64,000 nt of DNA. Origin: Fratercula arctica. Its lineage: Eukaryota > Chordata > Aves > Charadriiformes > Alcidae. The stretch lies in the NCBI GenBank assembly GCA_947846985.1, contig CANTUZ010000025.1, forward strand, positions 16,800,100-16,864,099, in the 5' to 3' direction. Below the pieces are notes generated by a model. That model was not told the origin of the DNA and ran no database searches. It was given only the letters and a program-made list of their open reading frames with translations. The position numbers and the translations under genes are program-made. The stretch's first letter is position 1. Each line of letters opens with the position of its first letter. Below are positions 59,301 through 63,905 of the stretch, in pieces.

Positions 59301-60062
59301 AATGAGTTGCCAGGAGCAGAGACATTTTCAACTCTGTAACCCAGACAAGCATAAACTTAACTATTCTGCTACTGAGGATCAAGACAATGGGGTAAGAGCT
59401 TAATTTCAATCTTGCAGATACTCAAAATAATTTTAGTCTGCTGGTAGATGACCATCTTCATTTCACTTTGTGAAAACACTGCACAAGCAGTTTATGATTT
59501 TGTGACTTGCAGATATGCTGAATCATGTTGTAGAATGCAGCATGCATCTAAGGACGCTTTTCCCACCCACCCAAATTCCTCTATCGACCAAAAATCTTCT
59601 AGCATCATGAGGTTGGCATATAGAAGAGCTGAGATCTGAGGACACTGAGGTCACAGAACAGAAATCCTGACACAGGCGTAGGCAAAGAATTCCTCACTGA
59701 TGGGAAATGTTGCTGAAGAACACAAAGCTCCTTCAGAGATAAGAATACAGGAACTTAATGCTGTGCTGGATTACTAAGCAATTAAAGCGAGATATCAAAC
59801 ATACTCTTCCAAAATAGACTATGATTTTCCCCCCATCTTTTCTCAGTTTTTACTGACTTAGGGAAAAAATGCATATCATTACATGCTCACTTTCAACTCA
59901 AAGATTATATAGTAGCACATACCTGCACTACTTGTTTCTGTGGTTGTGTTGGCTGTGTGGTTGAAATTTGCATTTTGTCCCGAGCGCCCCGGGTACGTTC
60001 ACTGCCCACCGAAGTCATCATATACAGTATATACAAAACAATGTATGTACAAAATAGAAAAT
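5288..60062 (-). CDS. UBAP2: UBAP2, ubiquitin-associated protein 2 (20 exons, C-terminus outside window)
   Basis: UBAP2 is a cytoplasmic UBA-domain protein related to UBAP2L and Drosophila Lingerer, linked to ubiquitin binding, RNA granules and RNA polymerase II turnover (family knowledge). I assembled 20 coding exons by matching remembered human UBAP2 against the minus strand and requiring AG acceptors and GT donors. All phases agree, giving 829 open codons. Order: N-terminus 1-59, UBA about 48-96, RG/RGG-rich 125-190, WxxEDWNED about 233-244, Ser/Thr/Gln-rich regions 245-490, the DUF3697-like block about 495-520, Ser/Thr-rich 550-780, then a Pro/Gly-rich C-terminal start. Human UBAP2 is about 1,119 aa, so about 290 residues are missing and no stop codon is seen. 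The largest introns (7764-15723, 34170-42040, 43404-52201) carry the ERV and CR1/LTR insertions. The promoter and upstream 5'UTR exons lie to the right of 60062, probably outside the window. Confidence 0.95.
6201..6292 (-). CDS. UBAP2: UBAP2 exon 19
   Basis: A 92-nt exon encoding [20 protein letters not shown] and [11 protein letters not shown] (residues 783-813), nearly identical to human UBAP2. It is one of the strongest matches. Phase 1 in, phase 0 out, donor GTAAGC. Confidence 0.97.
7568..7763 (-). CDS. UBAP2: UBAP2 exon 18
   Basis: A 196-nt exon encoding [20 protein letters not shown] and [11 protein letters not shown], ending TRAAPLVSS (residues 718-783). It matches human HTHASVES...SMNTANSLCLGG...RAAPLV. 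The acceptor is TTTCTAG. The donor reads GTTTGC, weaker than the other donors in this gene. It lies 879 bp beyond the ERV 3' LTR. Confidence 0.92.
8643..8978 (-). repeat. ERV 3' LTR
   Basis: A 336-bp partner of the LTR at 14931-15262, with the same ends. The adjacent internal sequence (8979-9000) reads on the minus strand as a purine-rich AATAAGGGGTGGATAA, a plausible but imperfect polypurine tract. It retains a CpG-dense core around 8841-8890. Confidence 0.92.
8979..9262 (-). other. ERV region between integrase and 3' LTR, no env
   Basis: Only about 280 bp separate the integrase stop from the 3' LTR. I see no env-like or dUTPase-like ORF. The LTR-proximal end is purine-rich on the minus strand. 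Confidence 0.7.
9263..10205 (-). pseudogene. ERV integrase
   Basis: The zinc-binding part (HETSGH, 28 residues, CETC, so HHCC) is in the RNase H frame at 9933-10193. The catalytic core is in another frame at 9263-10027: WQIDY, then SDNKTHF, then GKIEQYN, with 35 residues between the last Asp and Glu (D,D35E). A C-terminal beta-rich part ends at 9263. The shift falls between about 9990 and 10030. The catalytic frame is 254 codons without a stop. Confidence 0.88.
10206..12323 (-). pseudogene. ERV protease end, reverse transcriptase and RNase H
   Basis: One frame carries the protease tail (CILGIDYL), the RT with [24 protein letters not shown] and the catalytic YIDD, then a TGA at 11316-11318. 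It resumes with the RT connection ([16 protein letters not shown]) and RNase H, showing FTDGS, the STDSW aspartate and HVDAH. A TAG at 10206-10208 separates it from the integrase. HSPTICH is typical of ERVL/spuma-like RT. The frame is the same as gag. The two stops are single-codon lesions in otherwise open sequence. Confidence 0.88.
12324..12450 (-). pseudogene. ERV protease active-site region
   Basis: A retroviral aspartyl protease active-site segment, [13 protein letters not shown], is read at about 12307-12343 on the minus strand. It lies in a different frame from both gag and the downstream RT segment. An upstream open stretch in the same frame includes [13 protein letters not shown]. 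The change to the RT frame falls right after this motif, within the protease domain, so at least one frame change there is probably a lesion. Programmed frameshifting between gag and pro is possible but not shown. Confidence 0.7.
12525..14345 (-). pseudogene. ERV gag with internal repeat and in-frame stop
   Basis: One frame runs from the ATG at 14345 to the stop at 12525-12527, interrupted only by a TGA at 13374-13376. The N-terminal about 80 codons look matrix-like. Then come about 180 codons of a 10-residue Ala/Pro/Thr/Gly repeat, a basic-acidic linker ([10 protein letters not shown], then Glu-rich), the stop, and a capsid-like half ([20 protein letters not shown] region). The C-terminus contains [18 protein letters not shown], a possible coiled coil. 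No CCHC zinc knuckle was seen, which is common for ERVL/spuma-like Gag. Called gag by position and by fit, not by a strong motif. Confidence 0.75.
13561..14100 (-). repeat. 30-bp tandem repeat, about 18 units, inside gag
   Basis: The unit is 30 bp, so exactly two units fill each 60 bases over 540 bp. Units at both ends are more diverged (VTDTVTA-like and VAPATG-like) and the middle ones are nearly identical, typical of expansion by unequal exchange. In gag frame it encodes [10 protein letters not shown] and variants. Because 30 is a multiple of three and the unit lacks stops, several other frames also stay open across it. Confidence 0.95.
14406..14825 (-). CDS. ERV leader ORF, hydrophobic, unknown function
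   Basis: A 139-codon ORF between the primer binding site (78 nt upstream) and gag. I do not recognise it. Hydrophobic segments lie at about residues 2-27, 32-49, 55-66 and 122-131. A polar loop (70-120) contains FINNYTQ with a possible N-glycosylation site. It is in the same frame as gag, ends at a TGA (14406-14408), and about 20 further open codons then lead to the gag ATG. It may be chance, a signal or membrane leader once joined to gag, or an accessory protein. This is purely inference from sequence. Confidence 0.45.
   Translation of the reverse strand: MLLSLFSWLCYVISYVSYALPVMIFVTSGRGMRTIILLSCAISAYDMITSLVRRLFWGVYVLLLSCPYTGHHLSKFINNYTQSMGETGGDTFPSSFASLFSFGSGMTAFENFEYPWDAQTSMFLVLCLLNMFQVSFRVK
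14904..14921 (-). other. ERV primer binding site (tRNA-Lys type)
   Basis: On the minus strand this reads TGGCACCCAACGTGGGGC. It differs at one base from the tRNA-Lys(1,2)-type site used by several retroviruses. It lies nine bases inside the 5' LTR edge. Confidence 0.8.
14931..15262 (-). repeat. ERV 5' LTR
   Basis: A 332-bp LTR whose plus-strand copy starts TGTCGTGG and ends CCAGGACA, giving TG...CA ends in either orientation. It is paired with 8643-8978; I count roughly 25-30 differences by eye. ATTAAAAGG on the minus strand (near 15192-15200) is a possible TATA-like box. No standard AATAAA is seen. It has lost many CpG sites that the partner LTR retains. Confidence 0.93.
15724..15790 (-). 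CDS. UBAP2: UBAP2 exon 17
   Basis: A 67-nt exon encoding [20 protein letters not shown] then HA (residues 695-717), matching human SLSSHQSSLSAHAALSSSTS. Found because exons 16 and 18 have incompatible phases (2 out, 0 in) and something had to lie between. The acceptor is TTTCTAG and the donor GTAAGT. The ERV 5' LTR begins only 461 bp downstream in transcript direction. Confidence 0.9.
15846..16033. repeat. AT-rich microsatellite with flanking inverted repeat
   Basis: (TA)n/(TATG)n-type sequence at 15846-15880 is followed by a roughly 24-bp inverted repeat. The left arm is GGTAGTAGGATATTAGTTAA (15893-15912) plus AGAA, and its reverse complement is at 16009-16033. A-rich sequence fills the loop. 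In the intron before exon 17 on the minus strand. Confidence 0.85.
16423..16453 (+). repeat. (CAAA)n then A-run
   Basis: A short AAAC tetranucleotide array running into a poly-A stretch. Simple repeat in intron 16. Confidence 0.85.
18001..18125 (+). mobile_element. CR1 LINE tail fragment with 23-bp duplication
   Basis: Only the CR1 tail remains: GGGGGTTGGACTAGATGACC, CCTTCCAACCCAA and ATTCTATGATTCTA. Its first part holds a tandem copy of GATCTAGTTAAAGATGTCCC (about 18000-18044). In intron 16 of UBAP2. Confidence 0.9.
18425..18608 (-). CDS. UBAP2: UBAP2 exon 16
   Basis: A 184-nt exon encoding a Pro/Ser/Leu-rich stretch with [20 protein letters not shown] and TSQHAATLP (residues 634-695), matching human [23 protein letters not shown]. 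Phase 1 in, phase 2 out. The acceptor is GTTGCAG and the donor GTACAG. Confidence 0.93.
20471..20744 (+). mobile_element. CR1 LINE 3' end
   Basis: Covers the end of ORF2 ([14 protein letters not shown], [20 protein letters not shown]) and the tail ATTCTATGATTCTATTA. A short GGCAATGGTTTTAAAC duplication marks its 5' edge. In the intron between UBAP2 exons 15 and 16. Confidence 0.9.
21581..21620 (-). CDS. UBAP2: UBAP2 exon 15 (40-nt microexon-like)
   Basis: A very short exon encoding [13 protein letters not shown] (residues 621-634), matching human NGHGGGRSQQTLDT. The acceptor is TTTACAG and the donor GTAAGT. Phase 0 in, phase 1 out. It was identified by exon phase and family similarity; length alone would not reveal it. 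Confidence 0.88.
22807..23017 (-). CDS. UBAP2: UBAP2 exon 14 (Ser/Thr-rich)
   Basis: A 211-nt exon encoding [20 protein letters not shown], a Ser/Thr-rich stretch, and [16 protein letters not shown] (residues 550-620). It aligns with human EPLNTSLSMTSAVQNSTYTT and SSYDQSSVHNRIPYQS. Phase 2 in, phase 0 out; the donor is GTGAGT. Confidence 0.95.
24138..24310 (-). CDS. UBAP2: UBAP2 exon 13 (DUF3697 block)
   Basis: A 173-nt exon encoding [20 protein letters not shown] and [10 protein letters not shown] (residues 493-550), the short DUF3697 conserved block of UBAP2/UBAP2L/Lingerer. It ends in SLYSKSV. Phase 0 in, phase 2 out; the phase requires the donor GTACGT immediately after GTAAA. Confidence 0.95.
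24801..25372 (-). mobile_element. CR1 LINE 3' end, reverse orientation
   Basis: The minus strand encodes 153 open codons of the ORF2 C-terminus ([43 protein letters not shown]). The tail is at the left (AGAATCATAGAATCAT). Same subfamily as 628-1204. It lies between UBAP2 exons 12 and 13, in the same orientation as the gene, ending only 70 bp from exon 12. Confidence 0.93.
25442..25713 (-). CDS. UBAP2: UBAP2 exon 12
   Basis: A 272-nt exon, the largest seen. It encodes [36 protein letters not shown] and [15 protein letters not shown] (residues 402-492). The C-terminal basic KPPKRR cluster is conserved in human UBAP2. Phase 1 in, phase 0 out. The donor is GTGGGT. Confidence 0.94.
27149..27362 (-). 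CDS. UBAP2: UBAP2 exon 11
   Basis: A 214-nt exon encoding [35 protein letters not shown], a run of eight threonines, and [17 protein letters not shown] (residues 331-402). Phase 0 in, phase 1 out. The threonine run comes from a (GGT/AGT)-like trinucleotide tract on the plus strand near 27207-27233 and may vary in length between individuals. Confidence 0.94.
27910..27940. repeat. Perfect 14-bp hairpin
   Basis: GAAGGAATGGAATT (27910-27923) and its exact reverse complement AATTCCATTCCTTC (27927-27940) are separated by three bases. In the intron between UBAP2 exons 10 and 11. Confidence 0.9.
28064..28253 (-). CDS. UBAP2: UBAP2 exon 10
   Basis: A 190-nt exon encoding [11 protein letters not shown], then a Gln-rich [16 protein letters not shown] and [15 protein letters not shown] (residues 267-330). 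Phase 2 in, phase 0 out. The acceptor is TCTTACAG and the donor GTAAAA. Confidence 0.95.
29629..30204 (+). mobile_element. Solo LTR of a related family
   Basis: A 576-bp element beginning TGTCCTGGTTTCAGC and ending TTAAACCACAACA. It holds a TATA-like CATATAAAG near 29889 and an ATTAAA poly(A)-like signal at about 30073, followed by TGCCTTTGTCTCAACCCA. This segment is shared with the ERV LTRs, so the families are related. No clear target duplication. It is antisense to UBAP2, ending 251 bp from exon 9. Confidence 0.85.
30455..30522 (-). CDS. UBAP2: UBAP2 exon 9
   Basis: A 68-nt exon encoding [20 protein letters not shown] and GQ (residues 245-267), matching human [17 protein letters not shown]. 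Phase 0 in, phase 2 out. The acceptor follows a C/T-rich tract that appears on the plus strand as a G-rich run. The donor is GTAAGC. Confidence 0.93.
32447..32513 (+). mobile_element. CR1 LINE tail, very short
   Basis: About 67 bp of CR1 3' tail: GGGGGGTTGGACTAGATGAT, CCTTCCAACCCTACC, ATTCTGTGATTCTGTG. In the intron between exons 8 and 9. Confidence 0.85.
34117..34169 (-). CDS. UBAP2: UBAP2 exon 8 (WxxEDWNED motif)
   Basis: A 53-nt exon encoding [17 protein letters not shown] (residues 227-244), a signature shared by UBAP2 and UBAP2L. Phase 1 in, phase 0 out. The acceptor is GCGATAG with a weak pyrimidine tract and the donor is GTAAGT. A solo LTR lies about 490 bp upstream in transcript direction (34657-35013). 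Confidence 0.92.
34657..35013 (+). mobile_element. Solo LTR, same family as the ERV, with perfect target duplication
   Basis: A 357-bp LTR starting TGTCCTGGTTCC and ending CCACGACA, the reverse complement of the LTRs at 8643 and 14931 with substitutions. It is flanked by CCAAC on both sides (34652-34656 and 35014-35018), a perfect 5-bp target duplication. It is antisense to UBAP2 in the intron between exons 7 and 8. It arose by LTR-LTR recombination of a second insertion. Confidence 0.93.
35740..36369 (+). mobile_element. Probable solo LTR of a different retroviral family
   Basis: A roughly 630-bp LTR-like sequence with a TATTTAAAC box-like site near 36232, GTGTGCCCGGCGCTGCAATAAAG around 36280-36309 (poly(A) signal AATAAA), and a short U5 ending CACTGCATCA. 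Flanks GTCC (35736-35739 and 36370-36373) could be a 4-bp target duplication, pointing to ERV1-like insertion, but four bases are weak evidence. It lies in the intron between UBAP2 exons 7 and 8. Confidence 0.6.
36370..39245. other. Intron between UBAP2 exons 7 and 8, middle
   Basis: AT- and pyrimidine-rich unique sequence with homopolymer runs (for example T-run at 38658-38675). No recognisable coding or repeat family. Confidence 0.5.
39246..41216 (+). mobile_element. CR1 LINE, internally deleted, endonuclease start to tail
   Basis: A 2-kb CR1. Its 5' part matches the endonuclease start of ORF2 (CACAGCATGGGCAACAAACA region; ACTTGGTGGG). It continues through the linker ([20 protein letters not shown] at about 40150) and then jumps to a position just before the RT end (40300 on). 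The C-terminus and tail are at 40680-41216. Much of RT, including the YxDD region, is missing. In the intron between UBAP2 exons 7 and 8. Confidence 0.92.
42041..42144 (-). CDS. UBAP2: UBAP2 exon 7
   Basis: A 104-nt exon, phase 2 in and phase 1 out. It encodes [18 protein letters not shown] and then [16 protein letters not shown] (residues 192-227), aligning with human TFNPADY...VVWEAAQNGADEGT. The acceptor is CTTTAG and the donor GTAAGA. Just past the donor lies a stretch resembling part of exon 8 (see findings). Confidence 0.93.
43349..43403 (-). CDS. UBAP2: UBAP2 exon 6 (RGRGRG, FSAQGMG)
   Basis: A small 55-nt exon, phase 1 in and phase 2 out. It encodes [19 protein letters not shown] (residues 174-192), the end of the RGG-rich block. 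It sits 8.8 kb from exon 5, across the CR1/LTR-rich intron. The acceptor is CTCCTAG and the donor GTAAGA. Confidence 0.92.
43404..45629. other. Intron between UBAP2 exons 5 and 6, left part
   Basis: AT-rich unique sequence with short homopolymer runs. I see no gene, LTR or CR1 piece here. Confidence 0.5.
45630..46256 (+). mobile_element. CR1 LINE ORF2 segment (pre-RT region)
   Basis: Encodes CR1 ORF2 between endonuclease and [42 protein letters not shown] and [16 protein letters not shown], then an [13 protein letters not shown] end. It is the left piece of a composite that continues at 46977-47082 and 47296-47829. In the intron between UBAP2 exons 5 and 6. Confidence 0.9.
46264..46976 (+). 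mobile_element. LTR-like element nested in CR1
   Basis: It ends GGCCAAAACCACAACA like the other LTRs here and contains ATATTCCATCCCATCTG, CTCAGTATAAAAGCTGAGG (TATA-like at about 46585) and CTCTTTGTCTCTCC. CR1 sequence stops at its left edge and CR1 RT sequence resumes at 46977. The left 205 bp are repeated at 47083-47293 (see findings). Confidence 0.7.
46977..47082 (+). mobile_element. CR1 LINE RT segment between two LTR-like pieces
   Basis: 106 bp matching the start of CR1 RT ([24 protein letters not shown], SLTSVPGKI). The same segment occurs in the other CR1 at 49257-49362. It shows that the host CR1 was split by LTR-type sequence on both sides. Confidence 0.88.
47083..47293 (+). repeat. 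Second copy of the left part of the 46264 element
   Basis: About 205 bp nearly identical to 46264-46468. Both share GCCAAGGAATGGCATGCAGA, AGGCTCTTGCTTATACTTAT and the GTTATTT ending. It is truncated, with CR1 resuming directly at 47296. Confidence 0.9.
47296..47829 (+). mobile_element. CR1 LINE 3' end
   Basis: 142 open codons of the ORF2 C-terminus ([59 protein letters not shown]) and tail GGGGTTGGACTAGATAATC with ATTCTGTGATTCTGTGA. It completes the composite starting at 45630. Confidence 0.93.
48630..48681 (+). repeat. 52-bp segment duplicated at 49858-49909
   Basis: TGCTTGTAACCTTGAGTTCA to GCATCCTCAGCAAGTTTG occurs identically at both places, 1.2 kb apart and in the same orientation. The left copy is in unique sequence 5' of the CR1; the right copy is inside it. 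Confidence 0.92.
48905..50165 (+). mobile_element. CR1 LINE with endonuclease end and RT, internally rearranged
   Basis: Endonuclease end at 48914-49200 ([20 protein letters not shown]), then a jump to RT at 49225-49783 ([64 protein letters not shown]). A foreign 97-bp insert lies at about 49800-49896, then later RT up to DEKLDMSQ (50163). The 3' tail is missing. In the intron between UBAP2 exons 5 and 6. Confidence 0.93.
50166..52201. other. Intron between UBAP2 exons 5 and 6, right part
   Basis: Unique AT-rich sequence. Open frames here (for example plus strand 51569-52009) have no recognisable similarity or motif and look like chance. Confidence 0.5.
52202..52279 (-). CDS. UBAP2: UBAP2 exon 5 (charged and RG-rich)
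   Basis: A 78-nt exon, phase 1 in and phase 1 out. It encodes [12 protein letters not shown] and [14 protein letters not shown] (residues 148-174), which match human UBAP2 closely. The acceptor CCACAG and donor GTGAGA are canonical. Its length is a multiple of three, so it is skippable in frame. Confidence 0.93.
54032..54185 (-). CDS. UBAP2: UBAP2 exon 4 (start of RG/RGG-rich region)
   Basis: A 154-nt exon starting [11 protein letters not shown] and running through a Lys/Glu/Asn-charged stretch into SRGRG and [11 protein letters not shown] (residues 97-148). It ends in phase 1. RGG motifs in this family are arginine-methylated and contact RNA or partner proteins (family knowledge). The donor is GTACGT, so the last codon is split with exon 5. 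Confidence 0.93.
56811..56921 (-). CDS. UBAP2: UBAP2 exon 3 (UBA domain core)
   Basis: A 111-nt, 37-codon symmetric exon (residues 60-96). It encodes the core of the ubiquitin-associated domain, including [20 protein letters not shown] and the LLEG helix end. This is the best conserved part of the protein and the basis of the gene call. The donor is GTAAGG. Being in phase 0 at both ends, it could be skipped without a frameshift, but skipping would remove the UBA domain. Confidence 0.97.
57201..57268 (+). repeat. Short tandem repeat of GTAAAGATGTAAAAGGAGG type
   Basis: Three to four irregular copies of a roughly 20-bp unit built on GGGTAAAGATGTAAAA. Intronic, upstream of UBAP2 exon 3. Confidence 0.85.
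58588..58665 (-). CDS. UBAP2: UBAP2 exon 2
   Basis: A 78-nt exon in phase 0 at both ends (26 codons, residues 34-59). It encodes [12 protein letters not shown] followed by an acidic DKNDADFED segment and VKQ. This leads into the UBA domain and matches the UBAP2/UBAP2L family closely. Flanks are TTTTTCAG acceptor and GTATGT donor. Confidence 0.95.
59923..60062 (-). CDS. UBAP2: UBAP2 exon 1 (first coding; start codon)
   Basis: The start ATG is the complement of 60019-60021, the first of two consecutive Met codons. It encodes [12 protein letters not shown] and continues to the Gln-rich QKQVVQ (residues 1-33, 99 nt). The acceptor AG is at 60063-60064 behind a long pyrimidine tract on the minus strand, so this exon also carries 41 nt of 5'UTR and a further upstream non-coding exon is expected. 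The donor is GTATGT at 59922-59917. Phase 0 out. Confidence 0.95.
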
Positions 60063-63000
60063 CTGAAAGAAAAAAAAAAGAAAAAAGAAAAAAAGAGCAT
60101 GAGTTAAGGCAGGGTACTGATTCAATACCCAAATAATATACAAATGCAGTAGCTTAAACTCTTCCTGCCTCTACCACGAACTCTATACAGAGACTCCTGA
60201 GAAAGCAGTTTTAATACACTATTATTAGATTTATCACAGTCTTTACAGTAAAGGGGGAAATGCCATGAATAAAAATCATTTTTGTCAGCTGATTGGGATC
60301 TGTCTAGATCTGTACTTCCAGATGACATCTAAATCTCACAGCTTTTCCATCTGCTACTCTGCTGAAATTCCAGCTGTATCACTCCTTAAATTTCTGTAAT
60401 ACCTGCTGGTCTTGTTTTGATGCCTGGAATTTAACCACTCATATACCTACTCAGAATGCTAACGCAAAAATCACATTCACAAACCAGGCCATTTCTTTCT
60501 TCCCTATCATTAAACTGCTTTCCTGCACGTATACAGAGGTTGTGGCCAATGTCCACTCTACTTCTCACCTCTCATAAGAGAAATTACAATCCTTGCCTTT
60601 AAATACAGACTCTGTAACCAGTATTTTTGTTTTATGTTCTCCCTCATACTTAAAGAAATTATTTACAAAACTACCTATTACCCTGCTTTAAACATACCTT
60701 TGCCGTATGGCAACAAAGAAACCCAAAAGAATCAACTCAAATCACACACACACATATCACTGCTATCCCGTTTGTGACAGTCAGCTTTCATTCTCATTCA
60801 TCCTCTACCATTAAAATTACTTTGAAACAAGAAATTTATTATTCCCCCTGTGTTTGTACAGCATCTAACACTGTTAATTGATGAGTATGGTGCACCCAGG
60901 CAGAAAGAGATGGGCAAACAAGCAGCCCCAATGTATGAATGTGCCTCAGCACACAACTTGTTCGTGCAGCAGCTTTGATGCAAGCTGGTTATCACCAAGC
61001 TCAGTGCACAATAATGCTCAGATGAAAACTGAGCAAACTGCTGTGATGGCATGGATGAGGATGTGTTCAATACCCAACTGCTCACTAGCATTCGCAAGTA
61101 ATGGGTACTCAACAGTTAAAGTTGCAATGACATGCTTCAGTTTAAACATTGATTCATGATGCTCAGGAGTCCCATCTAGAATAAAAAAGACAACCCCATT
61201 ATCATCTAAATCTCTTCTTCACTTTAGAAATACATTTTTGTTGGCCAAAATTGAACCCCAACATTGGATTTCTTTATGTGCTAGTTAAAGTATTCAATAA
61301 AGTCTGAGGAGAAAATATATTTCCATTTTACAAGAGAAGGCCTGCCTTTAACAGGAACTGACTGTAGTATGAGCTGAACTGGAACACTGTGTTTCTCCAG
61401 CTTTATGAATGTATTCACCAAAGCAAATCTGTCTCCCAGTCTCTTAAAGTAATCTAACTTTGTTGTCTTCTAAGCCCCAGAACACACAGGCCTTCAGAGC
61501 ATCACGCTTAACACCCTAAAAGCCAGATACAATCAGAACAAAGGTTATTCAAGCTCATGACAACATCTTCTATGGAAAGCAAAATATTAAGTAAACGTGG
61601 AGATGCTCTGAACAGCAAGTTCAACTCTTATCGCTATTTGGTCATGGTTGTATACTGATATTTTAAACACATTATGGACAGTCTTCAGTTGAGTTTGCAG
61701 TAGAAATTATTTTTGGTCTTTGTGTTAAAATCTGCTGTATAAGCCTTGACGACTGGACTGCCACTGTCAGAAAACTAACTTAAGTTTATATACACCAATA
61801 ATGACCTTGGGTTGTTGTTTTGTTGTGGGGTTGGGGTTGGTTTTTTTTGGGGTGGGGGGGTGGTTGTTGGTGGTGGGTTTTTTCGGTTTGGTTGGGGTTT
61901 TTTTAAGTATCAGTCAGCTCATCAGGATTTGATCCTAGCACAATAAGCAATGAAAAAAACCCTGAAGACAACATGACAGAGAGCACTACCCTCTCCAAAA
62001 GACAAGCTAATAGCTTCAAATAGCCCACTGTGATTTAAGTTATGTTGAGAAATTGTAACTTTACTGGGTCTCAAATTTGTTTATAATTTCTGAATTAACA
62101 TCATGTTTACACACATTCTGGTACCTAGAAGTTCTGACATACATTTCAAAGCTATTCTCTCTAATTTCACCAAAGCTACTCAAAATATTTCGATCCATGT
62201 TTTGAACGTGACAGCAGTACACACACATTAAAACAAAGAGTTTTCCATTTGTTTGTAAAGTACACACTGAACTACAGCCTACACCTCTGATAGCCAGGCA
62301 ACCTATGGTTCCTGAGGAGGGTTGTGTCTTTTCTCTCTCTCCTGACAAATATTTTACATGTCTGTGTCACAGCTACTTAAACCATGTTTGTTTTTCAGTA
62401 TGAAAGGATACTTTAAGGAAAAAAGCAGGCACACAAGCATTTGAAACACTCCTGGGGGATAAAGTGACACAAGATCAGCCTGCTGGTGGGAACAGAGCCA
62501 AACAACCTGAACAGTATAATGGGATCTTTAAAGAAGATCCTCCTCTTGCTGACCATGCAGACGATGAGCAGCACAATTTGTCAACAGATACAAAGCAGAA
62601 AACCAGCAAAGGTGAGAGCCTCTTCCTGGGCAGCAGTATGGACTTACACGCACTTTCAGACAAGTGTGGAAACACACCCTCAGTTTGATATTCCCCATCA
62701 AGGTAACACGGACATGCAGTAATCCATTTCAGACAAAATTCAGTCTTCTTAAAAGCACAATTGGTAGCTTGATATAAAGGGAGCTTTAAGAATAAAGCTA
62801 TTTTATTATTATTAGATGGCTCCCACTATCTACAAGCAGCATCCAGCCCAGGCGCAGCACACACGAGGAACAGCTGAAGGGCCCTGCTCCACTGTCAACA
62901 GTATACTGACAAGGGAAACATCACATCTCCCTGGCACTGGCATGCCTTAACCATGCCAGGCTGAAGCTTCACACCCTACCACACCTACTATTTAGAGTAC

Positions 63001-63367
63001 TGAAGCAGCAGGCAGAAGGGAGGCAGTTAGCTACTGCCTTTGATTTACCGTAGTGACTACAATTTTGAGCATTAAGTGGTATATTACTTATTAATTAGAG
63101 GGGGCTAAACAAGAATATTTCCTTGTTTACAAAGCAGCTTCTTATTCTAGTTCCTCATATTAAAGTCTGTTTGGCAGGCTGTTGTCATAGCAGTGAGGAG
63201 GATACCACAAATTCTGAACTTAATTTTAACTGCAGATCAAATCAGGAAAGAAGATTTGAGACTGAAAGACAACTCTTAATTAAAATCTGTTTAATAAAGA
63301 TCAAAAAAAAATATTCAGACAAGCAGATGTTTTGGTTTCCATGTCAGGGTCTGGCTCAGTGCAAAAG
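60063..63367. other. 5' intron or upstream region of UBAP2
   Basis: No CpG-rich promoter and no recognisable 5'UTR exon. The splice acceptor at 60063-60064 implies a 5' exon further right. Only the G/T tract and simple repeats stand out. Confidence 0.5.
61808..61905 (+). repeat. G/T-rich simple sequence, possible G-quadruplex
   Basis: GGGGTTGGGGTTGG is followed by GGGGTGGGGGGG and further GG/GGG runs, with T loops. The plus strand could form a G-quadruplex. It lies upstream of the UBAP2 first coding exon, on the non-transcribed side. Confidence 0.7.
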
Positions 63368-63905
63368 TCATAGAACAGAATCACAGAATGGTTTGGGTTG
63401 GAAGGGACCTTAAAAATCACCTAGCTCCAACCCCCCTGCCCTGGGCAGGGACACCTCCCACTAGACCAGGCTGCTCAAAGCCCCATCCAGCCTGGCCTTG
63501 AACACTTCCAGGGATGGGGCATCCACAACTTCCCTGGGCAACCTGTTCCACTGCCTCACCACCCTCACAGTAAACATTTTCTTCCTAATATCCAATCTAA
63601 ATCTCCCCTCTTTCAGTTTAAAACCATTACTCCTCATCCTATCACTACACTCCCTCATAAAGAGTCCCTCCCCATCCTTGCTATAGGCCCCCTTTAGGTA
63701 CTGGAAGGCTGCTATAAGATCTCCTCAGAGCCTTCTCTTCTCCAGGCTGAACAGCCCCAACTCTCTCAGTCTGTCCTCATAGGAGAGGTGCTCCAGCCCT
63801 CATCTTTGTGGCCCTCCTCTGGACTCGCTCCAACAGGTCCATATCCTTCTTGTGGTGAGGACTCCAGAGCTGGAGACAATACTCCAGGTGGGGTCTCACC
63901 AGAGT
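63368..63905 (-). mobile_element. CR1 LINE 3' end, reverse orientation
   Basis: The tail ATAGAACAGAATCACAGAAT and GGTTGGAAGGGACCTTAAA are at the left. The minus strand encodes [40 protein letters not shown] and, further right, [18 protein letters not shown] in another frame (frameshift near 63795). 5' truncated. Lies upstream of the first coding exon of UBAP2. Confidence 0.92.

Noticed and set aside
5213..60132. C/D-box snoRNAs in UBAP2 introns
   Set aside because: I recall that human UBAP2 introns host SNORD121A/B, so I looked for RUGAUGA and CUGA boxes with a closing stem on the minus strand. Candidates near 19434-19511 and 29216-29318 lack a convincing terminal stem. A covariance-model search would decide.
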